Assembly (NCBI GenBank): GCA_013433145.1
Contig: CM024190.1
Location: forward strand, 1,054,001-1,118,000
Origin: Ascaris suum
Taxonomy: Eukaryota > Nematoda > Chromadorea > Rhabditida > Ascarididae
Direction: 5' to 3'
Length of the DNA stretch: 64,000 nucleotides
Shown: positions 13,813 to 25,265 of the stretch, piece after piece
Numbering within the stretch: position 1 is the stretch's first letter
Layout: every line of letters starts with the position of its first letter
Translations under genes and position numbers: made by a program
The notes under the pieces: generated by a model
Told to the model about the DNA's origin: nothing
The model's input: only the letters and a program-made list of their open reading frames with translations
Database searches by the model: none

Positions 13813-16800
13813 ATTGTGATTTGCAAAACTACGATTTGAGATCACCAAACAGCCACACAGATGCACGCACACAGGAGAAAAAAACAAAAATCCCATGCTT
13901 ACTCACTAAAAGAACACCGTTGTAATCTCAACGAAACCATGACCTCAGCTTCTTTGTCTTTGTTGACAACTATAAATTTTGCGATAAAAGTAAAGCAACA
14001 AATAAATTTTTGCTCTCTAATGCATAATATTTAAGCAGAACGAAGGAGGAATGAAAGCTGAAAACTTATCGTTGAGCGATCTATCGAATTAAAATAATTA
14101 AATCGAATATGAAAGAAAGGAAATGTGAAAATTTTTTCTTAGGCAAAGAAAAACAAATAATATATAACAAATAAATTGCAAAAATACTTGTAGTTGATCT
14201 TTTTCGATGCTTTCACCACAGCCATATGAACACTACGCATAATAACAACGAGGAAGGGCAAAGTGAAAGATGGTAAATTGCGGACCTGCATACATGCTAT
14301 GACGAGAGAGCATACCGAACGGGTCCATCATACTCTCCATCATCCGATCCATATCACGCATTTGGCGTCTCATCTGTTGATGAATATCGCTGCAACGAGG
14401 AAAATTTACTTTTTTTTGCATAAACATTTGACTCTGTAATATATTTCAGATATTTCATTGCAATATGTAATATATGATATTTCAAATGGTTGCAGCAAAT
14501 AAAAATATATTCAAGTACGTATGAATGTATTTCTACGTCTAAATAAACACGAAAAAAGAAACTCAGATACGAACGTGTCAAAAAAAGGTTAACAGTAATC
14601 TAGAGCTCTATATTAGCTCTGAAAGACTATCTGCTTCAAATTTAGAAAAAAAAAAAACAAAACAAAAAAGCAGCATAGGTGAGTATAGCACTATCGCTGT
14701 GTTTCATAATATCAAAATTTTTCTTAATCGTTTCCGATTCATCTCTCTCAATTGTGTCATCACGATCAATATTAAACGACAGCGAATGAATTCTGCATAC
14801 CCGATATATGAAAACATTTCTCCACGAATGATCTTATTTAATTACGAAAAAAACTACCTACTCAATGTTATCGCAAACGTTTTCTCATCAAATACTTTTA
14901 CGGATAGTTCTAGAGAGACCATCCTTTCGAGCAGCTTTTTAACCAAATCACTTCTGTGAAATATTTTTATCTCTCTTTCTCCTCCCCTTCGAAATTCCAC
15001 CATTGCAGCGTTTAACGTTCATTACCACTTAACAGTTTCAAAAGGGCAAAAAAAAAATCATCTCGCATCGCACGTTTTATTCCTTTCTTTTTCTTTCATT
15101 TTTTGCATGTAATGATTCCACGTACAAAACGAAACGTTCATTCACATGACCTATTTTTCTTTTACTTCATCTTTAGATATATCACCTGTTGCACACCTTT
15201 ATTTTTCTCTTGAATGCCCAACTTCGGCGTTTTTTCTTTTCAATTTCACTTTATTTTTACGCGCCACACAACAAGATGCAATAAATTCCTATCATGTCAT
15301 ACAAAAAAAAAACTTTGAAATAAGGACGAAATAAAAAATAAATGAGCCTGAATTCCTCGATAATATACGAACCAATTTTAGGAAATTGTCTAAACTTCAC
15401 TTTCCCTTTTTTTCTTCTCTGAAGTGAACACGCTGATCTCACATGAATCATTTGTTCCATATTTGCACAGTTTCTTTTCCACTTCTCCATTGAACTGTCA
15501 GCCACCAGTAAAAATGCTTTCTCAAATAACGCACACGTAACCAATAAAACTTTCTATCATTCAACTAGTTATTTACCTAACCATTTCAGAGACATAACAT
15601 TTATTCCTACTATCAAAGGTGCATAACTTAAAGCAGAGAATATTTAAGCGATAGCTCATTTTAGCCGACATTTCAACACAATCACAAGAATACGTCCTGC
15701 GAAATTTGAAAACATAAAACGAAACAGATGAGTGCCGTCGACGTTTAAAATTACAGATCCAACTGCAGACTTTTAATTACTATTTACTTATTCAATAAGA
15801 TGGACATTATGGATTGCAAGCAGAAGCGTCCTCTCGGCGCTTCACTGAAACTAGGTTTACGACAGCTGAAAATTCGCACAACACTGAATTCGCCCCTATC
15901 AAACTTCAACGCGTGAGATTTTCTTCACTGCTACTACCTGATACTAGAACAGCGCAAACAGCCAAAACGATCTCCACGTCTATTGTTGTTGTTGTTTTGT
16001 TTTTTTTTTTTTTTACAACAACTGAGCCAAATGATTTTCTTTCCTTATAATCGCCTTAACTTCTCTTCGCTTTTTGCCACTTCATTGCAGCACTGCGATT
16101 CATAAAATGTTTGTATTCATAAAGAATCCATGCGGCATACTATGAGCATCAAGAGGCTGCTGTGTGCAGTGCCAGAACAGAGCTGTTGGGCCTTGTTTGT
16201 GAAAAGTTCCCAATTGCCCTAGTTTGCTCCCATTCCATCCACCCACTGTTTGGATGCTATCCTCCTTCATCCACGACAGATGACTTAAGTCATGTCATGT
16301 CAACCTGATCTGCCTCGTGACGATGAAGTTCGTTATGTAAGAGAAGAGATGTCAACAAGAGAGGATGTCAGTGCTAACCCACCTCGGTCTTTGAGATGGA
16401 TTAGTACTCGACCTTCGCCTCAACCACCCCAGCAGACTAAATTAAGTGCGTCACGATGAAGATGGTTGCTATGGAACCAAATGGAAGGTATTCACCACGC
16501 CGTCATCTAAAGGCAATGTTGCTGCGAACGTTCTGGAGGTCCGAAAACCTAGTGTGAGGGAAAAATTAAGAAGAAACAGCTGGGCCATGCCACTCAAGCA
16601 ATTGAAGGCACTCACTCCCGTTATACATACTAAGACGTTTTTTTTTTTGTGCGAAATGTGCATCTCTGGATTGCCTTTGGTCGCCACGTTTTTGGAGATT
16701 GAAGTTAATGACGCACACAACGCAACGAACAACTTGCGCCTAAGTCCCTTTGTTTCGATGAGACATCAATTGTTGCTGAATGCTTTACTAGCCAGTAGGC

Positions 16801-19800
16801 TCGCTCTTACCGCTGGAACTTGGGAGCAATGTACTGTTAACTGCCACCTTTGTCGCCATTCACATAAAGATATGCGTATCGATAAGCAATTATTTCTAAT
16901 TATGACAGTGCACAGATTCACCCTATGCAAACAATCTCGAAGAATGTGGATGAAAACTCCACACCACTAATGGCGCAACGGTGATGTATGCCTCCATATG
17001 CCTCCATAAGGATATCCCTCTAGACCTACAGTCACTGCGAGAATGCATTGTTTCTCATCTCATAGCCCAAATGTTTCCTATTTCTATACCAAGAAGAAAG
17101 GTGGCAAGTGATGAATGAATCGGCAACGGTGGGAAGAAGAGCCTATTTGATCTGCCTCAAAAAGGGGAATATTGTCCAATAGATCTGCGCAACGGGCAAT
17201 AGACAAGGTCGAAATCTTATGGTTGAATGTGTAAATCACATTCATAAACAATGCTTAGTAAATTCCGTTAAGAGGGAACAACAGTTTCCCAAAACGGGTG
17301 CATTTCTGAAACGCTGATGTGCAAGACTTTTATGTTCGAGTCAACAATTTCAAACAGTATACCTTTATGTCCAATCTAGAAGTTTTCAAGCAATTCTTAT
17401 GGAGCGCGGAAACAGAGACGACTCTTTTCCGCTCTCTAAGGAACGTCAACTCCGCTGTCCTGATCTTAAACTCAATCCACTTACACCCCGAAATTTTGCA
17501 TAACTTCTAATTATTTATTGTAAATGAATGAAGTCTCGCTTTTCAGTCTCAGACTCGTATGGAGCGCTGCTTTATGTCGAAGTCTTTCCAAAACAATATC
17601 CCATACACGTATTGTTTAGATGTGGGGAATCCCATGCAATGAAATGGTGTCACTCTAAAGAAGTGGCATTTCCCTAGTTCCTTAATCGTAGGCATTGATG
17701 AAAATCACTCGCAATACTCTTGTTTTCATCGTCTAGTTCGTAATGCAGCACCACAAAACGAAACACTTGTATACGTCCTCTTTCCGGCAAGCAGCCACGC
17801 CCAATGGAACATAAATTAGTGCTACCTGCCATTACGGCCTGACACACAAGGTGAGCGCACTTTCGAACGTTGTCTACGCGACAAAACATAACATATATGC
17901 ACAGCAAATCGGGAGTTCACATCACAACCACCAAGACATTATGCGCACAACCAGTCCCGGATGCAAACTCTACTAACATCCTCTCGCAAACATCATTTCT
18001 TTTCTTCGTTTCACTTTTCTTGTTCTCTTTCTAACAAAATAGAGTAGGTAGGCAACAACTCTAACTTCCAATTAGACACTCCATCTGTGAAATGCAAATA
18101 TTTGCTAAATACGCATAAACAAGTTCCTAATACTGAATAACAAGACTAGAGGAAATATCACTCTAGAACGTTTTATTCACTAAACGATAAAACAACTCTT
18201 AGATTCGTATAAATTTTCTTCAAAGCGTTGAAAATTCTTTCGGCGGACAAATCCATTTCTACCTTTGTATAAAACTACCAACTATTATGATTCAGTACGA
18301 GCTTCCAAAACCTTCAAATTCACACCTCCAGAATCGAAATTTTTGAGTTTGTGCACATAGAAATATCCTGAACAAAAAAGAACTAATTAGATGCGGTGCC
18401 GCTTACAAGCCGACTGCATTAACGAACAAGAAACATCGACACATTTATGGCCTACTGAAGACACATTCTTGCGAGATCACAGTATAACATATCCCCATTT
18501 TGATAAGCAATAGAATAGCGCCTTCGTGACCATTGAGACCAGTGGAGGAAGAGGAGGCAAGGAGAGGGGAGGGTAGAAGGAGGAAAGGTGATATAGGAGG
18601 AGAGGTAAGCGATGCTTTTAAGCAATGAATTTCGTATCAGCTTGTAAGGCTAAATTCGCAAAAGCCGAACTCTTTCGAGCATCTATCAAATTCCCGATCT
18701 CGAGGTTCCTTGGTAGCTGCAGTTATGGGCGGATAAACACTCTCATGGAGAACTTAGCGACTCGAATATTTGAATTAAGTTGAAAAAAAAGTAAAAGGTG
18801 CTGACGGAAAAGGCGAAAATAATAAAATTACATCAAAGCTAACATGTGAATGTCACCGATTACATCATGGCAATCGAGAAAGAACAATTGGACACTACGC
18901 AGCAACCATACAGATTAAATGACAGAATATTCGGCTAGGTAAAGCTAGCATTTTTGATTTCATCCTCGACGCTTATCAATAACATACGCGATAAGCATCT
19001 CTCATCAATTGCATTCACTTATTTCGCCTTATTCAACATACCTTTCAATTCAGTAGTCAATAAAACATCACCTACTGAACGAACGAAAAAAGAAGATAAA
19101 TGGCAAATTCAAAAACTCCTTCACTTAGACAAAAAACATAAGACAGCTGCCTTATGCGATCGCAAAAAAAAAAAAAAAAAAAATTAAAAGCCTAGAGAGA
19201 AAACCGATCGAATAAATCTCTTCATAATATGCTGCTGAAGTTTCAGTACTCAGTGGTGTTGCCCAATACAACGAATGTTTTAAAAAAAAGGAATAAGAAG
19301 AGTTGACATATGTGTGAGCAAATATTATTACGACATAGTCAAATGGCAAACCTGTTTGTTTTAGAAAACGCACCCGTACCGAAGATGGTTATTAGATAGG
19401 AATGTCAGCATATGTCGACTAATTTTACACTCGAAAATTGGCAAAATGAACTAACTTTATTGCAAATTACCTTCGTAATTTCATTTGCTCATAGTTTTCG
19501 CGTTGATTAATTTCGCTCTTTGTTATTCCTGAGACATTATATCCAGTCCTTATGTCTGGAGGCACCTCACTCAAGAGCCAAAAACCCGAGACATTTCTTT
19601 CCTAGACAACAGTAAACACCAATATTTTCTATATCACCGTTAATGTCCAGTCCTTATGACTATGCTCACCGATGGTATGCACAATAAACTTCAACGACCG
19701 AAACGTTTTCAATGAAATTCCATCAGTGCTTTTACTAAAGCTCCCTCGCACGTCTCCCTGCATAATCATTCACCTGCATTCCTTCCTGCAAGTGATAAGC

Positions 19801-22800
19801 AGGTCATTAACCACTCTTACATTTCGCATCACAGGCTGTACTCGACAGAAAGATTGAATCTGGAACGCTGTCTAGAGGCACCTCACTCAAGAGCCATCCC
19901 AGAATAGAAAAAAAAAAACAACATGTTTCAAGGCTCACAGCAACCTCTTCTGCTTTTTTTTCGAATTAGATCGAGAAGACGATGGCTGCTCTTGGTTCCT
20001 TGCGGTTGAAATATTAAAAGAATAAACTGAAAAGTGTGTGAACCTACAACCAATCGACTGGCTCCGTAAAACGAGAATCATCAAAGCAATATAGAGTGAA
20101 TTAAATCATAAAAAATTGTGGCTATTAAAAACTAACAAACAAGCAAACTATCATGGCATCAAACTGATCATTTAACGGCAAATACGAGAAATTCCGGTTG
20201 GCTGAAAACAACGTTCGCATGTAACAAAACAGCTCAGTGGTTAGCACTTACCTAAGAAACAGCACACAAGCACCACATAAAGATGAACAACTCCTGATGA
20301 AAAGATGTTTCGCTAGCACAAGGGCATTCGCTTCCAGCCGTTTTTGCTCAAATCGATGAGTAAGTGCTTTGTTTCACTTTGCCTCCAGCAGTTGTGCATC
20401 AAGGTGTTTGGCTCTGATCGCCCACTCAACAATGCCACAAGCATTAGTGTATTCTGTCGCCTTCTCTTCTCTTCAGTAAACATATCAGCACATATGAAAT
20501 GGAAGGCAAACTTTCATTCGAGACGTGTTTCATTCAAACGGTTCGTTCATATAGCAGAAAGAAACATCCAATCATTCCTTCAGAAGAAGTGAATTGAAAG
20601 TGAACAGTGTTTCAAGAATTTGAAGGGAGCACTTCATAATTTAAAAAAGTCGAATGCAAAGAACCATACAGTATGCTGCTATGAATTTGTTTTCAAGTAA
20701 ACAACCATACAGTATGCTGCTATGAATTTGTTTTCAAGTAAACAATAGAGGTCTCCAAGCACTCTCTCACCTTATTATGCTTCACAGAAATTCGGCCAAA
20801 GAAAGACCTCCAGGAAATGAAAAATGAAAGCCTTCTCGTTAAGAACGCGCCGAATTTTTTTAAAACATGAACATCGCATTCGCACTTAGCTATGAGGGTA
20901 TTGATTTTGTGCCAATAACGTCAACAACTGAACAATCCTCTCGCCGTTTAAATCATAACGTCTGCAGTGAATGTTCAGTAAAACGGCGAGAGCATTAAAG
21001 AAAGAAAGAATAGCACAATACACTGCGCCGTGACGCAAAGGTAGGAGGAAATGCGGCGTGCCAATCAGCTGTTTGGTGATGAACACATACAGAACATTCT
21101 CGAAGCTTCTGCTGATATGTGACGATACGTAAACCTATAAGTTTCATCACAGCGATGGGTTCACTTCTTCAACACTGAAATCAAGCCAGTACTCCCTTCT
21201 GGAGATTATAATTAGTTCAGTCACTCATATCCCCAATTGCCTATATGAATGCATGCGCCAAAACTTGCCATCAACAGCGTCTTTAAGCATTAGATATAAA
21301 TGAAATTCGATCACCACATAGTAGATAAGTTCGAGAATTGACAAAACGATATCATCCAATTCCATCAACGAAGAAAGCAGGTGTAACGCAGAATCTCATC
21401 GTATACTTCACTAGCAAATACGGCATAAAACAAAGCATCAATGCAGACAGCAAAACTCAGCCAACATACAATTTTTCAACCTACTCAGTAACTATAAACA
21501 TTCTAGGTCCTACTAAAAGTCAGCCATCTGTCCCTCAGAGCTAAGGGTTCCGAGTAGCCTCATTCAGATATGAAGTATAAAAAAACAGCTATATAATGAA
21601 ACATATGGACCCATTTGGGCGGTTGATTCACACATTTGCTTTCAATAATAAATGGTGCATTCGATACTCTCGGCCTTCCCTCTTCACTAACGACCTATGA
21701 AATCATCAATTTTCCTTGAAATTTATTAAGAAAACGACACTAGAAAAAAACATCACAGCTATTGCTTCGCGTGAAAAGCATGACATATAAACGTTTCAGA
21801 TTGGTTCTCCTATCGCCGCATGGAACATTCCGATGCACTTAAAAGTTTTTATGACCTACCGGAAACTTAGCCTTCACGGCGCTATTTTCTCCACAAAAAT
21901 ATCGAAGAATTTAGATATTTCCTATCGTGCAATTTTCAACGAGAGGCTAGCAGACACAACCGGACCGTTGTTCATAACGATAAAACGAACGAACGGCACC
22001 ATGATAGGATTCTGTTTGTGCTTCGCACATGAACAGGCGTTTAATGAAATCAGTAACAAGCCTACAAAGTCCATAAGCACTTTGGAATGACAGATATAAT
22101 GTAATCTGAGAGAACAGTAGATAGCAAAAATTTTTTTAAAAAGCGCAAAAAAAGAAATGTGCACTTCTTAGGCTAATCATCGCTTAGATTTAAGCGACAA
22201 AAACAAATAAACAATGCGACGATAAAATATAAAATCTGCCTAAAATATCGATAAAATAGCCGTTCAGTAATTCGTAACAAACCGCATCTGCAGTTCTAGC
22301 AATAGCTGCATTTACCCATAGATCAAGCGACAATAACTAGGCATAGTTCAATTAAGAGCATTTAGAACGGCGAAGAATAATTGACAAAAGCAACCAAACG
22401 AGATGAATTTGTTATAAACAATTATTGAGTGGAATTCCTCGTAGCGAGATGGAATGCTGCTTGCCCCCAAATTCATTTACACACCTTTTTGGTGTTAGTA
22501 ATTTATGCCGGCTAAGTGGGACCCATTCACTGCAATCACTTCAATCACTTTAATATAAATAACCTGAGATTCGACAATGTAAGCAAGACTTCTGACGATG
22601 TGCGAATGCTTTGTTCTATGGTATTATACTTCAGAAACTAAACGTGTCGTAAGTGAAAAAATTGAAGTAAATACAGGCATTTTAGGGCATCCTAACAAAA
22701 ACACGAATTCCTGCCAGCGAACCAACAAAATCTCCGAGATGTTCATTCACTCGTATCGAATAAGAAAAAACGGAAACGCCCCTCTTAATACGTTAAAGCA

Positions 22801-23675
22801 ATCAGCAGCACACAAAAATTAGCAATCTTGCTGATAAACCAATGGAAATGGGACAATTCAACCTGCACTGTTTTGAAAGACTCGCATATGCCTTCCTTCC
22901 CTTCGACGTGTGCTTTCCAAGATATGAACATTGAAATAAAAAACAATTGCTCTTGATTATCAAACCCTATCACTGAGGGAAAAAATTCAGATCTCAGAGT
23001 ACCTCCATCGCAATCCTATTTCACTAATCACTAGAAGCAGTCATGGGGCCGGCCAACCTCTGTACTTAATACACAATGGTTCCGCCAACTATCCCAGAGA
23101 GAAACATTTAATTTACGTAAGTCCGACCGTACCATGTTTTACATATATGATCATGGTTATAAGATTACACTACTTTCATAGAAGTCGCTCGACTTCTATT
23201 CTTTTTCTACCCTTCACTAGACGACGCACACTTTTTCACCTGCATAATAACAACCTTATGCACACTTTAAACCACCGCCGTAACATATACGATAACCCTG
23301 TAGCACTAGCAGAATACATTCAGAATACAGAATTTTTGACACCACATCAAGACGACCTGCTGAAACCGAGCCGGCAGATGGCTGAAACAACAGATTCTAC
23401 AGGTAAGTTTTCAGCAATGCAACCGCAAATTTATCTATGGGATTTAAAACTTTCGAACGTAAGCAGTTGCGTGCATGCAAAAAAAAAGCCAATTATCCAC
23501 ACGCATACACATCGAAAGGTGTAGAGTTCGTTTACAATAATAAATAAAATTCCGACAAACAAAGCTCCAAATTTAAAACATCGAAGCGGACAACGTAGTA
23601 AGTAACGCCGATCGAGAGAAAGATCGACAATAAAACCTACCCAAAAATGTTGCCGAAAGGATCGCCGCCGAACAT
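8725..23675 (-). CDS. Mlf: Myeloid leukemia factor (MLF) family protein, complete
   Basis: Eight coding exons on the minus strand: 23641-23675, 14286-14389, 13170-13285, 12505-12650, 11277-11416, 10581-10714, 9313-9434 and 8725-8851. All introns are GT-AG, junction phases 2,1,0,2,1,0,2 agree, and the sum is 924 nt, or 307 residues plus TAG. MLF proteins are small adaptors that shuttle between nucleus and cytoplasm and act in transcription, haematopoiesis (Drosophila RUNX stability) and chaperone complexes. Seen here: a Met/Asp-rich N-terminus (MFGGDPFGNIFG, then DMDRMMESMMDPFG); the MLF core over residues about 86-195 with ITFDGRNGGQPRIVEKSVR, VKETR and RMSIEHTIGDRTHVIEKKRD; an acidic tract (DEEC then DDDNDDSS) near 245-255; and a basic C-terminal patch PKRRKG. 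Two RSQS motifs flank the exon 7/8 junction and resemble, without exactly matching, a 14-3-3 site. The length is close to that of the Drosophila protein. The first exon begins at a trans-splice-like 3' site (23712-23713). Intron 1 is 9.25 kb. Confidence 0.94.
13757..13807. repeat. (TA)n microsatellite
   Basis: About 25 uninterrupted TA dinucleotides, ending in TTTG, inside MLF intron 1-proximal sequence (between exons 2 and 3). It gives a spurious run of isoleucine-tyrosine in an overlapping plus-strand ORF. Confidence 0.97.
18541..18604. repeat. Purine-rich tract
   Basis: A G/A-rich block (repeated GGAGG and GAGGAGG units) inside MLF intron 1. Similar purine-rich tracts occur near 1720-1800 and 59980-60055. 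Confidence 0.75.
19559..19896. repeat. Pair of 22-bp direct repeats 316 bp apart
   Basis: The 22-base segment beginning GAGGCACCTCACTCAAGAGC occurs at 19559-19580 and again at 19875-19896. A 13-base segment TCCAGTCCTTATG is also duplicated, at 19542-19554 and 19646-19658. No ORF with a transposase motif lies between them. They could bound a small element or be two copies of a dispersed repeat. Confidence 0.6.
20252..20472 (-). pseudogene. Coding-like fragment with one internal stop, unidentified
   Basis: One minus-strand frame reads EEKATEYTNACGIVEWAIRA, continues with KHLDAQLLEAK, meets a TGA, then continues in the same frame with EQKRLEANALVLAKHLF and reaches a canonical donor (AG|GTAAGTGC, exon end 20252). 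The composition is that of a charged, helical protein and differs from the surrounding intron. It may be a decayed exon or mobile-element remnant inside MLF intron 1. I do not recognise the family. The upstream boundary is an in-frame TGA at 20473-20475. Confidence 0.25.
20662..20743. repeat. Perfect 41-bp tandem duplication
   Basis: The 41-base unit beginning AACCATACAGTATGCTGC is present twice head to tail (20662-20702 and 20703-20743) with no mismatch. Identity of both copies in intronic DNA suggests a recent duplication or an assembly artefact. Confidence 0.95.
23304..23402 (+). other. Candidate plus-strand exon antisense to MLF intron 1
   Basis: An open frame including LAEYIQNTEFLTPHQDDLLK and RQMAETTDSTG ends at a near-consensus donor (ACAG|GTAAGTTTT, boundary 23402/23403). 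A possible acceptor CCCTGTAG precedes 23304. An ATG at the start of MAETTDST could also serve as an initiator. It lies on the strand opposite MLF, about 240 bp inside its first intron. I could not find a phase-matched partner exon, and I do not recognise the peptide. Confidence 0.28.
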
Positions 23676-23713
23676 CTTTTGAGATACCCTCGACTGTTGA
23701 TGAGTTCAGCGCT
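23676..23713 (-). promoter_or_regulatory. Probable spliced-leader acceptor and short 5' UTR of MLF
   Basis: On the minus strand the sequence TATATTTCAG ends at 23712, and 36 nt later the MLF ATG follows (23675). A TTTCAG site with no preceding exon in sight, close to the initiator, is the usual arrangement for nematode trans-splicing. The alternative is an upstream non-coding exon joined by cis-splicing. Confidence 0.45.
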
Positions 23714-25265
23714 GAAATATAGACATTACTCAGCATGCTGAATGAATTATTACGTTCGCCGATGTAACGCAGCAATACCACATTAATTATTTTTATAACG
23801 TTTACCGCATCGTCGTAAGACAAATAGTCAGTGTGGTGCAGAGAATGGAAAACAATGTACACAATGCCTCCATATACCTGGTACTTTGAGCAATGAAATG
23901 TGTTGCGAGATATCTCATATAATACTGGCCTGGTGTAGAGCACAGCGTAATGGATTTCCGGAAAGACTGAGCTAGTGCTACTGAGGAGCTGCAACGGTAT
24001 AAGAGGTCACTGAGTAGTAACAGGTTCTCGCGGTTTAACAAACGGTAGATACGCCCCAGTCGAAAAATCTCATGCCTTGGACACGCACATCCTAACAAAA
24101 ACTAGTAAATAGGTACAACTAAGGAAAGGACGTGGGAGTTGTGCTAACTGCTTCTGCACCGAAAATGGGCCTTGACTTTCTGTTCAAATCCTAACGACGC
24201 ACGCGAAAGGTGCGAAATTTCCACATTGTTGGGAAATACTCCAGGAAATGAACAATATTCCCGAGGTTAAAAGAACACTTCGCTACGGACGTAATGATCG
24301 AAAAAAAAGTGCATAAAGCACTAAATACAGAAAAAGCCAGGAGAGATATTTACAAGACACTTCTATGATCAATTAAGCGTCACGAGCTGTCACATCTAAG
24401 CAGTAAGATGAAGAAGTCACGTAGCTACCCGTAACTAATGCAAAAACATAAGCAATAGCATCAGCTGCAACTAGAAAATCCCTAGTAGGTGACCCAAAAG
24501 ATTTGCACGAATACTGTGCCGTATAATGGGGTAAACAGAAATACAAAGAAGGAAAGTAATAAAGCGAAATTATATATGACTGCAGTTTGTTGAATAACAC
24601 GTGCCTCCCAAGCATCCTACTTCATCACAGAACTAACCAAGAAGCAACCGCATTCGTGAACACCACCGCAGCAAATGCGCAGAGGAGGTGCCACCACCAA
24701 ACCATTTTTTTCTTTTTCTTTTTTTTGCATTTATTGCAGCCTTCAAAACCGAATGCGTGCTCGACTGCAGATATATAATACCGCTTTTTGATCTTTACTG
24801 TAAGTCAAATTCTCTAAGTAAAAGAGCTATGAGCAATAAGAGCATTAGAGCACTCTTGTAATGGTGTCTTGAAAGTGAAGAAAAAAATTGAACAGTCGAG
24901 CCTAATTCTTGGCCGCTGAACCTTTCAAGGCCGAAAACAATTTCGACGCAAACAAACCAACGAAGAGGTTGTGACCATGAAGCACCTTGCAAAGACAAAA
25001 GCACTTTTCAAAACTTCGCAACCAAAATAAAATTCACAAAAATCGTCATCCAACAAACAGGTCAATACTAGCAATAAAAGCAGGAACAAATATGAGGGAA
25101 TAACACTTCAAAAATCAACCCAGAACATATCCAAAAACAGTGCAATTGATCACCCCATTAAAAATGACATGCAGGAGAACGTTAATGCCTTCGAAAGCGT
25201 CGTTGAAGCGGCAAAGTGAGAAAGCAATGCAACTGCCACTCTTGCCTTAATGTGCAAATACCTTT

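Larger units (their letters stand above)
14390..23640. other. Large first intron of MLF
   Basis: A 9.25 kb AT-rich intron with A-runs, a T-rich stretch (15990-16015), a purine-rich block at 18541-18604 and several ORFs of 60-174 codons on both strands. None of the ORFs carries a domain I recognise. The 174-codon plus-strand ORF at 16446-16970 lies in a less AT-rich patch (about 16120-16970) that may be a degraded repeat. Coding-like fragments at 20252-20472 and 23304-23402 are listed separately. Confidence 0.6.

Noticed and set aside
16446..16970. 174-codon plus-strand ORF
   Set aside because: It lies inside MLF intron 1, has no recognisable domain and an internal FFFLCE stretch from a T run, and the opposite strand is open too. 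It may be part of a degraded repeat, but I cannot support a gene.
23431..23994. 187-codon minus-strand ORF, the longest in the window
   Set aside because: It overlaps the real MLF first exon in another frame, is rich in residues typical of random AT-rich sequence, and has no domain. The 35-nt MLF exon inside it fits the downstream exon by phase and motif.
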